The notes below the pieces were generated by a model. It made no database searches, was not told the origin of the DNA, and saw nothing but the letters and a program-made list of their open reading frames with translations. 64,000 nucleotides of DNA from CBDFHJ01 sp965247635 (GTDB taxonomy: Bacteria > Chloroflexota > Dehalococcoidia > Lucifugimonadales > Australimonadaceae). A program made the translations under genes and the position numbers. Shown here piece after piece: positions 28,459-37,214 of this stretch. Location of the stretch: positions 434,001-498,000 of the forward strand of contig CBDFHJ010000008.1 of assembly GCA_965247635.1 (NCBI GenBank), read 5' to 3'. Positions within the stretch are counted from its first letter, which is position 1, and every line of letters starts with the position of its first letter.

Positions 28459-28543
28459 AGCCCCTCCTGCCGCGACATGCTACCCCTCCGCCCTGGCCGG
28501 CGCAACTCAACCCTGGCCCCCTTATAGCAACCCAGGGTTCCGC

Positions 28544-28549
28544 TATAAT
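28544..28549 (+). promoter_or_regulatory. -10 box of the tRNA-Gly gene
   Basis: A perfect TATAAT ends 10 bases before the first tRNA base, so transcription would begin close to the mature 5' end. A -35 box is not convincing. Confidence 0.6.
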
Positions 28550-28559
28550 GGAAGTCCTC

Positions 28560-28634
28560 GCGGGAGTAGCTCAGCGGTAGAGCCCCTGCCTTCCAAGCAG
28601 GTTGTCGTGGGTTCGACTCCCATCTCCCGCTCCA
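28560..28634 (+). tRNA. tRNA-Gly (anticodon TCC)
   Basis: The seven-base acceptor stem GCGGGAG pairs with CTCCCGC, the D arm is AGCTCAGCGGTAGAGC, the anticodon stem CCTGC/GCAGG encloses loop CTTCCAA with TCC, and the T arm contains GGTTCGA. The discriminator is T and CCA is encoded (28632-28634). Confidence 0.95.
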
Positions 28635-28737
28635 CCGCCGTCTAGCAGATGGGCAGTGGTTATAAGGGGGAAGGAGCCCCCCTTCTGAACCCCCTCTCCC
28701 ATCATCCTCCCACCTCAAGACGTTTATTGTTAACCAA

Positions 28738-29343
28738 ATGACGAGGCGTAGCCCAGCCAGACAGCCATGTGCCCGCTGGGGGTGTGACAGGCAAGCCACC
28801 TTCGACAAGCCACTGTGCTATGAGCACTGGAAGGAGTGGGAAGCCTGGGAGCTGGAAGAATGCTCCCGGTGCCACTGGGTATACGCGTGGGGCGAGGCCA
28901 TTGCACAAGACCTCCTGGACCAGGGCAGTGATTCACTGTTCCTCTGCGATGCTCGCTTTGGAGTAGTCCGTGTCAGCCAGGGCGAGAAGCCTCCGTGGCC
29001 TGAACATCTCACTCAGGACAAACCTGTTTTGGCCCATGCCGAACTGGAGAGGCCTATCAGGTATGTCTACGTACTGAAGCTCTCGGACGGGACGTTCTAC
29101 GTGGGCCAGACCAACGACCTGGCAATCCGCCTCCGAGAGCACAGAGACGGCATTCAAGCTCAGACGCGTGGTAAGACCCCAAAGTTGGTTTACTTTGAGG
29201 AGTTCGTGGGGGTGCGTTATGAGGTGAATCGGTGCGAGGATGACCTGACCAGACTGACTAGGGATGGGGCTGGTCGGCGACGCCTCATGAAGCTCATAGA
29301 GAAGTTTAGGGCGCCCTTGCGCCTGTTAGACCTTGAAGCCTAG
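28738..29343 (+). CDS. GIY-YIG nuclease-domain protein with N-terminal zinc-binding region
   Basis: The N-terminal 60 residues contain cysteines and histidine spaced like a zinc ribbon (CARWGCDRQATFDKPLCYEH, then CSRCHW). The C-terminal half has a GIY-YIG fold: YVYVLKLSDGTFYVGQT, then NDLAIRLREHRDG and KLVYFEEFVG with the conserved arginine and histidine. Such proteins are DNA nucleases in repair, mobile elements or phage. It lies 104 bases downstream of a tRNA gene and next to the first IS cluster, which fits an acquired gene. The target is unknown. Confidence 0.8.
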   Translation: MTRRSPARQPCARWGCDRQATFDKPLCYEHWKEWEAWELEECSRCHWVYAWGEAIAQDLLDQGSDSLFLCDARFGVVRVSQGEKPPWPEHLTQDKPVLAHAELERPIRYVYVLKLSDGTFYVGQTNDLAIRLREHRDGIQAQTRGKTPKLVYFEEFVGVRYEVNRCEDDLTRLTRDGAGRRRLMKLIEKFRAPLRLLDLEA

Positions 29344-29393
29344 ACTCTCTCCCGTTAGGAGTGGACTGTAGGATGTGGGAATCAGGCAGTTGA

Positions 29394-29421
29394 AGGAGGG
29401 CCGTCATGGCGCAAGCTGAGT
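29394..29421 (+). pseudogene. Start of a gene cut off by the IS256 cluster
   Basis: AGGAGG at 29394-29399 is followed six bases later by ATGGCGCAAGCTGAGT, and IS sequence begins at 29422. Only five codons survive and the rest of the gene is not identifiable. The right flank of the cluster (31995-32052) has an open frame reading LDWVDKASELTVYRLLDG that could be its other end, which is speculative. Confidence 0.3.
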
Positions 29422-29451
29422 GAGGTTACGTCAATAGGTGTGTAAACGACA

Positions 29452-30246
29452 TCAGGCGGCGACCTTCTCAGCCGTTGATTCAATGGCGATTCCATCCGCA
29501 TACTGTGCACCGAGATAGACGTCTTCGATCAACTCAGGGGCCTTCAGACGCCTGAAGCGCTGTTCGGCGACCATCAACATTTTCCAGATCACCGCTATCG
29601 CCCGATCGACCCTCTTGTAGCGCTTGGCGGCATCGGTCCGAAGCCTGAGGGCCGCGAAGGGTGATTCTACCGGGTTCGTCGTGCGAAGGTGCCCCCAGTG
29701 CTCCTTTGGGAAGTCATAGAAGGTGACCATGCGGTCCCAGTCCCGCTCCAAGGCCTCTGAGGCAGCCTCGTAGGAATGGTCGCCGCACCACCTGGTGAAC
29801 ACCGTCCTGAGCCGCTCAGCCTCTGTCCGAGTCGGCGCGTAGGGGATAGTACGCAGCATGAGCTTGGCCTGGTCCTGTTGTCGCTTTGGAAGCTTGGCGA
29901 GCACGTTTACGATCTTGTGGTTCCAGCAGCGTTGCTCTGCCGCCTGCGGATAGACGTTGCGCAGAGCTCCCCAGATGCCCAGGTGTCCGTCCCCAACCAC
30001 CAGCCTCGGGCACTCCAGCCCGCGGCGCCTCATGTCCCTGAGCACATCGGACCAGTTCTCTGTGGACTCCCTGTATCCGGGAACAGCGCTCACCACCACC
30101 TTGCTCCCGTCGCTCAGGGCCGCCACCACCACCAGTACTGCCGCCTTCTCCTTCTCAAGACCGGCCTTGACGTAGACTCCATCCACCCACATGTAGACCA
30201 CTTCCAGGTCATCTAGGGGCCGGCTGCGCCATTGGGCAAGCTCATC
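29452..30246 (-). pseudogene. IS256 transposase, C-terminal fragment (copy A)
   Basis: This fragment encodes residues from just before YMWVDGVYVK to the C-terminus of the 414-residue transposase. All three catalytic acids are on it, but the N-terminal DNA-binding part is cut off by copy B. Confidence 0.85.
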
Positions 30247-31614
30247 GAGGTATCTTCAAAAAGTGTGTAAACAGTCAGGCGGTGTACCCTCTCTCTGAAC
30301 AACACGGGCTCGAGGCCCAAGAGAGGAGATAGACCGCCCATGAGGAAGGAAAGCACTGAGAGTAGGTCGGAGTCAAGGCCGGAGTGGGAGCAGTTGGAGG
30401 ATTGGGTGCGAAGCCAGGTCCAGAGGCTGATCCAGGAGTTGCTGGAGGAGGAGGTGACGGCGTTTCTGGGAAGGGCGAAGTCGGCGCTCAGATCCGACTC
30501 GGACAACGATACCGGCTATCGGAACGGATACGGCAGAGCCCGGAGGCTTACGCTGAGTTCGGGAACGATACAGCTGAGGCGGCCGCGAGTCCGCGATACC
30601 GAGGAGCAGTTCGAGAGCCGGCTGCTGCCGCTGTTCGTCAACAGGACCAGGAAGGTTGCTGAGTTGATCCCCGAGCTGTACCTGCACGGTCTATCCGAAG
30701 GCGACTTCGATCTGGCTTTGCGGGGGCTGCTGGGAGAGGACGCACCGGTATCGGCGAGCACGGTGGCCCGGTTGAAGTCCAAGTGGAACGATGAGCTTGC
30801 CCAATGGCGCAGCCGGCCCCTAGATGACCTGGAAGTGGTCTACATGTGGGTGGATGGAGTCTACGTCAAGGCCGGTCTTGAGAAGGAGAAGGCGGCAGTA
30901 CTGGTGGTGGTGGCGGCCCTGAGCGACGGGAGCAAGGTGGTGGTGAGCGCTGTTCCCGGATACAGGGAGTCCACAGAGAACTGGTCCGATGTGCTCAGGG
31001 ACATGAGGCGCCGCGGGCTGGAGTGCCCGAGGCTGGTGGTTGGGGACGGACACCTGGGCATCTGGGGAGCTCTGCGCAACGTCTATCCGCAGGCGGCAGA
31101 GCAACGCTGCTGGAACCACAAGATCGTAAACGTGCTCGCCAAGCTTCCAAAGCGACAACAGGACCAGGCCAAGCTCATGCTGCGTACTATCCCCTACGCG
31201 CCGACTCGGACAGAGGCTGAGCGGCTCAGGACGGTGTTCACCAGGTGGTGCGGCGACCATTCCTACGAGGCTGCCTCAGAGGCCTTGGAGCGGGACTGGG
31301 ACCGCATGGTCACCTTCTATGACTTCCCAAAGGAGCACTGGGGGCACCTTCGCACGACGAACCCGGTAGAATCACCCTTCGCGGCCCTCAGGCTTCGGAC
31401 CGATGCCGCCAAGCGCTACAAGAGGGTCGATCGGGCGATAGCGGTGATCTGGAAAATGTTGATGGTCGCCGAACAGCGCTTCAGGCGTCTGAAGGCCCCT
31501 GAGTTGATCGAAGACGTCTATCTCGGTGCACAGTATGCGGATGGAATCGCCATTGAATCAACGGCTGAGAAGGTCGCCGCCTGATGTCGTTTACACACCT
31601 ATTGACGTAACCTC
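30247..31614 (+). mobile_element. IS256-family element, copy B (complete)
   Basis: A complete 1368-bp copy: left end GAGGTATCTTCAAAAAGTGT, right end complementary to GAGGTTACGTCAATAGGTGT, with TGTAAAC shared inside both ends. It is inserted in copy A in the opposite orientation and lacks an intact target duplication because of the adjoining deletion. Confidence 0.92.
30340..31584 (+). CDS. IS256-family transposase (copy B)
   Basis: The 414-residue protein is a mutator-type DDE transposase that cuts and joins the element ends. Acidic residues expected in catalysis are D172 (YMWVDGVYVK), D236 (VVGDGHLGIWG) and E344 (TTNPVESPF), and the CxxH pair (C257, H260) typical of the family is present. 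The frame is intact, and it differs from the other copies by only one or a few residues, so the element is probably still active or was until recently. Confidence 0.95.
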   Translation: MRKESTESRSESRPEWEQLEDWVRSQVQRLIQELLEEEVTAFLGRAKSALRSDSDNDTGYRNGYGRARRLTLSSGTIQLRRPRVRDTEEQFESRLLPLFVNRTRKVAELIPELYLHGLSEGDFDLALRGLLGEDAPVSASTVARLKSKWNDELAQWRSRPLDDLEVVYMWVDGVYVKAGLEKEKAAVLVVVAALSDGSKVVVSAVPGYRESTENWSDVLRDMRRRGLECPRLVVGDGHLGIWGALRNVYPQAAEQRCWNHKIVNVLAKLPKRQQDQAKLMLRTIPYAPTRTEAERLRTVFTRWCGDHSYEAASEALERDWDRMVTFYDFPKEHWGHLRTTNPVESPFAALRLRTDAAKRYKRVDRAIAVIWKMLMVAEQRFRRLKAPELIEDVYLGAQYADGIAIESTAEKVAA

Positions 31615-31901
31615 AGCAGCCGGCTCTCGAACTGCTCCTCGGTATCGCGGACTCGCGGCCGCCTCAGCTGTATCGTTCCCGAACTCAGCGTAAGCCTCCG
31701 GGCTCTGCCGTATCCGTTCCGATAGCCGGTATCGTTGTCCGAGTCGGATCTGAGCGCCGACTTCGCCCTTCCCAGAAACGCCGTCACCTCCTCCTCCAGC
31801 AACTCCTGGATCAGCCTCTGGACCTGGCTTCGCACCCAATCCTCCAACTGCTCCCACTCCGGCCTTGACTCCGACCTACTCTCAGTGCTTTCCTTCCTCA
31901 T
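31615..31901 (-). pseudogene. IS256 transposase, N-terminal fragment (copy A)
   Basis: The first 96 or so codons of the transposase (MRKESTESRS to ESRLL) are cut off at copy B. Together with 29452-30246 it represents one transposase gene missing about 163 bases. Confidence 0.85.
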
Positions 31902-32036
31902 GGGCGGTCTATCTCCTCTCTTGGGCCTCGAGCCCGTGTTGTTCAGAGAGAGGGTACACCGCCTGACTGTTTACACACTTTTTGAAGATACCTCCCTTGA
32001 TTGGGTTGATAAGGCCAGCGAATTGACCGTTTATCG

Positions 32037-32171
32037 GTTACTCGACGGGTGAGTTCCATAGTTCTTGATCCTACACCGGCCGGGCTGGTAGGCGAGCCGG
32101 TGAAGGCCTACACAGTGCGCGTAGAGGGTGGAACCATCCTCGTCGGGCCTTTAACACGCCAGACAACGTGA
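32037..32171 (+). pseudogene. Possible 3' remnant of a Rieske-type gene
   Basis: The open frame reads TPAGLVGEPVKAYTVRVEGG then TILVGP before a stop. The pattern of a proline-rich turn followed by Y-x-V-R-V-E-x-G-x-I-x-V resembles the tail of small Rieske/NirD proteins. No start and no cluster motifs are present, so it is at most a fragment left by the IS cluster. Confidence 0.25.
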
Positions 32172-32174
32172 GCG

Positions 32175-32507
32175 CTAGAGTTCCCAGGTGCTGCACACAT
32201 ATGGGTATGATACAGGGTCGAACCCAGACTCCAAAATGATAGGTTTAGAGAGCAATGTCTCCAATGCGAGCGTATCGTCAAGCATGCCGCCAGTCCCTTT
32301 GTGCTCACGGATGTGACCTTCTCCGACTAGCACCCCATAGGTTTCCTCGGTCTCATCGCCGCTCATCTTGAAATGCTCCATGAAAAGGCGTCCAAGGTCA
32401 TCACGGTGGAGTGCGGAATTGATTTCACCGACGCGCCTTAGCTGTACACGCTCTTTGGCCCAGAGTGCTAGCTCCCTATATGACGAGAGCCCTGTCTTTT
32501 CCAACAT
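32175..32507 (-). CDS. Hypothetical protein
   Basis: A 110-residue ORF with a good ribosome site (GAGGGGGAG, eight bases upstream of the ATG). The sequence starts MLEKTGLSSYRELALWAKER and has no signal peptide or membrane helix. The opening resembles a helix-turn-helix (LuxR-type) recognition segment, but the rest is not recognised. It lies between two IS copies, in DNA of lower GC than the core genes, and may be a truncated or acquired gene. Confidence 0.45.
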   Translation of the reverse strand: MLEKTGLSSYRELALWAKERVQLRRVGEINSALHRDDLGRLFMEHFKMSGDETEETYGVLVGEGHIREHKGTGGMLDDTLALETLLSKPIILESGFDPVSYPYVCSTWEL

Positions 32508-32731
32508 TTTGAACTCCCCCTCGGCTCATAGGCCGCATGAGCCACCCTGGTTGATGGCATTATAGCTGGTGTGCCTCTCAGCGCTGTTTGTTAAGCTACG
32601 TGTCCCAGCAAAGATGCGTAGAGGCGAGCTAGCGAGAGTGGTAGCCCCATCACCCCGCCAGTATTATGACAAGCACTTACCATCGTAGGGGAGGATGTCC
32701 CCTGCCACTAGCATGATGGGTGTGGTGTATC

Positions 32732-34099
32732 GAGGTATCTTCAAAAAGTGTGTAAACAGTCGGGCGGTGTACCCTCTCTCTGAACAACACGGGCTCGAGG
32801 CCCAAGAGAGGAGATAGACCGCCCATGAGGAAGGAAAGCACTGAGAGTAGGTCGGAGTCAAGGCCGGAGTGGGAGCAGTTGGAGGATTGGGTGCGAAGCC
32901 AGGTCCAGAGGCTGATCCAGGAGTTGCTGGAGGAGGAGGTGACGGCGTTTCTGGGAAGGGCGAAGTCGGCGCTCAGATCCGACTCGGACAACGATACCGG
33001 CTATCGGAACGGATACGGCAGAGCCCGGAGGCTTACGCTGAGTTCGGGAACGATACAGCTGAGGCGGCCGCGAGTCCGCGATACCGAGGAGCAGTTCGAG
33101 AGCCGGCTGCTGCCGCTGTTCGTCAACAGGACCAGGAAGGTTGCTGAGTTGATCCCCGAGCTGTACCTGCACGGTCTATCCGAAGGCGACTTCGATCTGG
33201 CTTTGCGGGGGCTGCTGGGAGAGGACGCACCGGTATCGGCGAGCACGGTGGCCCGGTTGAAGTCCAAGTGGAACGATGAGCTTGCCCAATGGCGCAGCCG
33301 GCCCCTAGATGACCTGGAAGTGGTCTACATGTGGGTGGATGGAGTCTACGTCAAGGCTGGTCTTGAGAAGGAGAAGGCGGCAGTACTGGTGGTGGTGGCG
33401 GCCCTGAGCGACGGGAGCAAGGTGGTGGTGAGCGCTGTTCCCGGATACAGGGAGTCCACAGAGAACTGGTCCGATGTGCTCAGGGGCATGAGGCGCCGCG
33501 GGCTGGAGTGCCCGAGGCTGGTGGTTGGGGACGGACACCTGGGCATCTGGGGAGCTCTGCGCAACGTCTATCCGCAGGCGGCAGAGCAACGCTGCTGGAA
33601 CCACAAGATCGTAAACGTGCTCGCCAAGCTTCCAAAGCGACAACAGGACCAGGCCAAGCTCATGCTGCGTACTATCCCCTACGCGCCGACTCGGACAGAG
33701 GCTGAGCGGCTCAGGACGGTGTTCACCAGGTGGTGCGGCGACCATTCCTACGAGGCGGCCTCAGAGGCCTTGGAGCGGGACTGGGACCGCATGGTCACCT
33801 TCTATGACTTCCCAAAGGAGCACTGGGGGCACCTTCGCACGACGAACCCGGTAGAATCACCCTTCGCGGCCCTCAGGCTTCGGACCGATGCCGCCAAGCG
33901 CTACAAGAGGGTCGATCGGGCGATAGCGGTGATCTGGAAAATGTTGATGGTCGCCGAACAGCGCTTCAGGCGTCTGAAGGCCCCTGAGTTGATCGAAGAC
34001 GTCTATCTCGGTGCACAGTATGCGGATGGAATCGCCATTGAATCAACTGCTGAGAAGGTCGCCGCCTGATGTCGTTTACACACCTATTGACGTAACCTC
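32732..34099 (+). mobile_element. IS256-family element, copy C (complete, 8-bp target duplication)
   Basis: A complete 1368-bp copy flanked by the direct repeat GGTGTATC at 32724-32731 and 34100-34107. The clean duplication shows a simple, unrearranged insertion. One base in the left end differs from the other copies (CGGGCGG for CAGGCGG). Confidence 0.96.
32825..34069 (+). CDS. IS256-family transposase (copy C)
   Basis: Same 414-residue protein as copy B except Gly at residue 221 (Asp in B). D172, D236 and E344 are intact. Confidence 0.95.
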   Translation: MRKESTESRSESRPEWEQLEDWVRSQVQRLIQELLEEEVTAFLGRAKSALRSDSDNDTGYRNGYGRARRLTLSSGTIQLRRPRVRDTEEQFESRLLPLFVNRTRKVAELIPELYLHGLSEGDFDLALRGLLGEDAPVSASTVARLKSKWNDELAQWRSRPLDDLEVVYMWVDGVYVKAGLEKEKAAVLVVVAALSDGSKVVVSAVPGYRESTENWSDVLRGMRRRGLECPRLVVGDGHLGIWGALRNVYPQAAEQRCWNHKIVNVLAKLPKRQQDQAKLMLRTIPYAPTRTEAERLRTVFTRWCGDHSYEAASEALERDWDRMVTFYDFPKEHWGHLRTTNPVESPFAALRLRTDAAKRYKRVDRAIAVIWKMLMVAEQRFRRLKAPELIEDVYLGAQYADGIAIESTAEKVAA

Positions 34100-34164
34100 G
34101 GTGTATCCTCCGCCCTAGCGTGCGCAGTGAAGCGCGCTTAGCTGCCTACTAGCGGACAGCCCTC

Positions 34165-34467
34165 ATGCAAACCTCTATCGTTGGCTCTCTGGTGGTCGTC
34201 GGACTAGCCGTGGCCAGCGCCGTACTGTCGGTTAAGTACTACGATGACCCCTCCCCACCTCCACTCACCGTTGGAAGCTACCTGCTTTGGTACGCGGCCG
34301 CGGCGCTATGGGGCGTCCTGTTTCTCTACACCGGGTCGCTGCTTGCACCGTCAGATACCAGAAGCACGCGATCGCGTTGGACCCTGGCCGCGGTGCTTAT
34401 GCTTGGGTCCGTGGTACTGCTTGGCTCTTGTATGTCCAACGTAGGCAACCGTGCGACAGGTGGCTAG
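34165..34467 (+). CDS. Small membrane protein, unknown
   Basis: The 100-residue ORF has three hydrophobic segments (SIVGSLVVVGLAVASAVLSV, YLLWYAAAALWGVLFLYTGS and LAAVLMLGSVVLLGS). I do not recognise the family. It lies 58 bases beyond the target duplication of IS copy C, in the direction of the IS, and no strong ribosome site is visible. Confidence 0.4.
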   Translation: MQTSIVGSLVVVGLAVASAVLSVKYYDDPSPPPLTVGSYLLWYAAAALWGVLFLYTGSLLAPSDTRSTRSRWTLAAVLMLGSVVLLGSCMSNVGNRATGG

Positions 34468-34595
34468 GGCGATTCACATGGACTGCCACGTGCGTGTGGT
34501 GCTGCCGCTAGCCTTGCCTCTGGCCGAAAGCAACCTAGCAACTTGAACACCGAGACTTCGCCGTACGGCCAACTGCCCGCAGGGAGCATACCGGG

Positions 34596-34967
34596 ATGCT
34601 GAGGGGCCAGAGTCCACGTGAGCGGGACGAAATGGTGCGTCGGGCGCTCGCACGGAGTCGCCGACGCTCTGGACCTCTACGCTCGGTCTGGACGGCGGCG
34701 AAGAGGGTCATCGCGATCCTTGCTCTGCTGCTCGTCCTCGGTGCGGCGTCGTTGTGGGGCTACCACTTCTTCGTATCAGATGCCTCCTGGGACGATGCGG
34801 CGCGGATGGTTATCCAGGACGTCCGTGTGGCTGCCGAGTGTCCTGACCAGCCTAGAACGGTGTGGGAGTTCGTGCAGCGCGGCGATTTTGCTCAGTACGG
34901 AGTTGAGGTTGCCGACTTCCTTGGGGCTGACTGGCCCGCGGTAGCTTGCGGCTTGATAAGCCGTTAA
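34596..34967 (+). CDS. Single-helix membrane-anchored hypothetical protein
   Basis: The 123-residue product has a basic N-terminus (RRALARSRRRSG), one membrane helix (VIAILALLLVLGAASLWGY) and an outside domain of about 65 residues with two cysteines. Family unknown. It is followed 69 bases later by the TlpA-like gene, which also encodes an anchored extracytoplasmic domain. Confidence 0.5.
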   Translation: MLRGQSPRERDEMVRRALARSRRRSGPLRSVWTAAKRVIAILALLLVLGAASLWGYHFFVSDASWDDAARMVIQDVRVAAECPDQPRTVWEFVQRGDFAQYGVEVADFLGADWPAVACGLISR

Positions 34968-35007
34968 CTGCTGGCGGCCAGAGGCCGTTAGCATCGTGCC
35001 CATCGGC

Positions 35008-35013
35008 TACAAT
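35008..35013 (+). promoter_or_regulatory. -10-like TACAAT before the tlpA-like gene
   Basis: TACAAT differs from consensus at one base and lies 22 bases before ATG 35036. No good -35 was seen. Confidence 0.35.
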
Positions 35014-35035
35014 ACATAGCGTAGTGGATAGGTCC

Positions 35036-35635
35036 ATGGAAAGCACCGAGCAGGCTGGTCCGGTTTTCTCCGCCAGGCGGCGGTGGCTCCTGTTCCTCGG
35101 CAGCATCGTGCCGGTGGTGGCGCTTTTGGCCCTGCTGGCCTGGAGCGCGGTCCGCGCCGGCGGCAACCCGGGCGGGCTCATCGTCAACAGCACGCTGGGC
35201 CAGGTGGACGTCGCGCTGCGGCAAGCGCCCGCCTTCAGCCTGACCCCGCTGGACAGCGGCCCCGTGGTGGACAACGATGCGCTTCGGGGCAAGGTGGTGA
35301 TAGTGGACTTCTGGTCCTCCTGGTGTCCGCCGTGCCGTGCCGAGGCCGCCGGCCTGGCGCAAGTCTATCGCGAGTACGCGGACGCGCCGGTGGAGTTCGT
35401 GGGCGTGGCCATCTGGGACGTCTCGGGCGACGTGCTCCGCCATATCTCGCGGTTTCAGGTCACCTACCCCAACGCCTTGGACGACCGCGGCCTCATGGCC
35501 GTGGACTTCGGCGTCCGGGGCCTGCCGGAGAAGTTCTTCCTGGACTCCGAGGGGAAGGTGGTGCGCAAGTACACCGGCCCCATGGAGCCGGAGCTCCTCC
35601 GGTCGGTCTTGGACGAGCTGCTCTCCTCCCCGTAG
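35036..35635 (+). CDS. TlpA-family membrane-anchored thiol-disulfide oxidoreductase
   Basis: One N-terminal membrane helix (LFLGSIVPVVALLALLAWSA) anchors a thioredoxin fold outside the cell. The fold has VVIVDFWSSWCPPCRAEAAGL with the redox pair CPPC, and the cis-proline region is RGLPEKFFLDSEGKVV. Such proteins reduce disulfides, often for cytochrome c maturation, but no cytochrome genes are nearby. ATG 35036 is chosen over longer open frames for its SD-like GGATAGG. mutY begins five bases after the stop. Confidence 0.9.
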   Translation: MESTEQAGPVFSARRRWLLFLGSIVPVVALLALLAWSAVRAGGNPGGLIVNSTLGQVDVALRQAPAFSLTPLDSGPVVDNDALRGKVVIVDFWSSWCPPCRAEAAGLAQVYREYADAPVEFVGVAIWDVSGDVLRHISRFQVTYPNALDDRGLMAVDFGVRGLPEKFFLDSEGKVVRKYTGPMEPELLRSVLDELLSSP

Positions 35636-35640
35636 CCGCC

Positions 35641-36625
35641 ATGTCATCCACCTCCGCCGTCCCGAGCCGCCTGCACGCCGGCCTGACGACGTGGTACGCG
35701 GCTCACGCCAGGGACCTGCCGTGGCGCCGTCCGACCGCGTCGGGCGACCCGTACGCCATCCTGGTGGCGGAGGTCATGCTCCAGCAGACCCAGGTGGAGC
35801 GTGTCATTCCCAAGTACCACCAGTTCCTGGAGGCGTTTCCGAGCTTCGAGGCGCTGACCCAGGCGGCTCCCAGCGACGTTATCCGGGTATGGGCGCCGCT
35901 GGGCTACAACGGCCGCGCGGTGCGGTTGCACCGCCTGGCACAGCGGGTCGTTGAAGCGCATGGGGGACGATTGCCGGACTCGGTGGAGACGCTTCGGACG
36001 CTGCCGGGTGTCGGTCCCTACACCGCGGCGGCGGTGGCCTGCTTCGCCTTCGGGGCCAGCGTCGCCGTCCTCGACACCAACGTCTACCGGGTGCTCAGCC
36101 GGGTGGCCTACGGCGTGACGCCGCCAACCAAGCGGGAGATCGAGGCCCTGGCGCATCGCTTGGTTGCCTGAAAAGCAGGTCTCGACGTGGCACCAGGCGC
36201 TGATGGACGTGGGCGCCACGCTGTGCACCGTGGCAAAGCCGCGCTGTCTCCTCTGCCCGCTACGGCCGCACTGCAAGGCGGCGCCCCACCTGCAAGACGG
36301 CGCATCGCGAAAGCTGGCCGAAGCGTCGGTGCCCTATACGCCCAAGCAGGGCTACTTTCCAGGCTCGCGCCGGTACTACCGTGGCCGCATCGTTGACGCG
36401 CTCCGTGCCCTGCCGGCGGGGGCACGCACGGGCGTAGCAGAGCTCGGAGCGTCCATTCGTTCAGGATTCGACCCGCGGGAGCACGGCCCGTGGCTCCGCG
36501 ACCTGCTGGAGGGCCTAGTGAAGGATGGGTTGGTGGAGCTGGAAACCCGCCCCGACGGGTCGGCTACGGCGTCTTTACCTCAGCCTCCAGCCAGCCGGCC
36601 AACCAACTCCACGAGCCACGGCTGA
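35641..36625 (+). pseudogene. mutY: A/G-specific adenine glycosylase MutY, single-base frameshift
   Basis: MutY removes adenine mispaired with 8-oxoguanine. The first 177 codons carry the catalytic glutamate (EVMLQQTQV, E44), the helix-hairpin-helix LPGVGPYTAAAVACFAFG and the aspartate in AVLDTNVYRVLSR. An extra T at 36164/36165 then causes a stop. In the next frame the protein continues VPEKQVSTWHQALMDVGA with the iron-sulfur ligands C-x6-C-x2-C-x5-C (CTVAKPRCLLCPLRPHC) and a winged-helix-like tail. No NUDIX-type 8-oxoG domain is evident. The shift is one base in an otherwise conserved gene, so a sequencing error is as likely as a real mutation. The end overlaps the convergent HAM1-like gene by 46 bases. 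Confidence 0.88.
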
Positions 36626-37206
36626 AGCTGGAACCACGGCTCGTCCGCCTGCCGCAGCTCCGCGTCGGTGAGCTCCCAGTACCGCTTGCCGAACCGCGGG
36701 AGCATCCACATGCCGTACACCCAGAACCCCTGGAAGGCCGGAGGCGCTGGAAGGTAGTCGTCGGTCAACAGCCCTCGCAAGCCCCGGGCCTCCTGGGCCG
36801 CCACCAGCCCGCCATCGCGAGCCACCGCGACCGCCTCGACCCACCACGCCTCGCGCTGCTCCAAGGGGTGGTCACGCAACACGCGCCGTAAGCGGGCGGC
36901 ACGCTCCTCGTCGCCGGCATCCTCGCCCGTGGCCCGGCGGGTGGTAAGGCTCTGCCACTCCGGACCGAGGACCGGGATGTCCACCCCGCCGTCGCTGGCC
37001 ACCGCCAGCCCATCGGCAACCCGCGACCACGCCACGGCCTTGGCGCAGGCGATGGCCAGGTGGGACGAGCCCTCCTCTTGGACGTGGGGCGTTTCGGGCA
37101 AGTCGGCGGGGTAACGGAGCTGGAGCGGCAGCCCAACGAAGAGGCGACGGAGACGCTCGACCTTGGCCGGGTTGGAGCTTGCGAGGAGTAAGGAGGCCGG
37201 CATCAC
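36580..37206 (-). CDS. Divergent HAM1/RdgB-like non-canonical purine NTP pyrophosphatase family protein
   Basis: The N-terminus LLLASSNPAKVERLRRLF matches the substrate-binding opening of the ITPase family, and ADGLAVASDGGVDIPVLG occupies the place of the usual ADDSGLEVDALGG. The Asp-Asp pair normally found there reads Ala-Ser-Asp, and the GVYSARYAG segment is missing, so catalysis of XTP/dITP hydrolysis is doubtful. At 208 residues the size fits. It lies between mutY and mutL, a natural neighbourhood for nucleotide-pool cleaning. Confidence 0.65.
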   Translation of the reverse strand: MMPASLLLASSNPAKVERLRRLFVGLPLQLRYPADLPETPHVQEEGSSHLAIACAKAVAWSRVADGLAVASDGGVDIPVLGPEWQSLTTRRATGEDAGDEERAARLRRVLRDHPLEQREAWWVEAVAVARDGGLVAAQEARGLRGLLTDDYLPAPPAFQGFWVYGMWMLPRFGKRYWELTDAELRQADEPWFQLQPWLVELVGRLAGG

Positions 37207-37214
37207 GCAGGCCG

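Larger units (their letters stand above)
29422..31994 (-). mobile_element. IS256-family element, copy A (fragmented by copy B)
   Basis: The outer ends match the two ends of the 1368-bp element: GAGGTTACGTCAATAGG at 29422 and the complement of GAGGTATCTTCAAAAAG ending at 31994. The 3' part (29422-30246) and 5' part (31615-31994) total 1205 bases, so about 163 internal bases are missing exactly where copy B sits. No target duplication is visible at the outer flanks. Copy B therefore landed in copy A and a deletion followed, or the pieces were joined by recombination. Confidence 0.85.

Noticed and set aside
30820..31260. 146-residue ORF opposite each IS256 transposase
   Set aside because: It recurs in every copy only because it is the antisense of a conserved gene; no ribosome site or family match is evident.
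36164..36171. Programmed frameshifting in mutY
   Set aside because: No slippery heptamer or downstream structure typical of programmed shifts is visible, and MutY is not known to use one.
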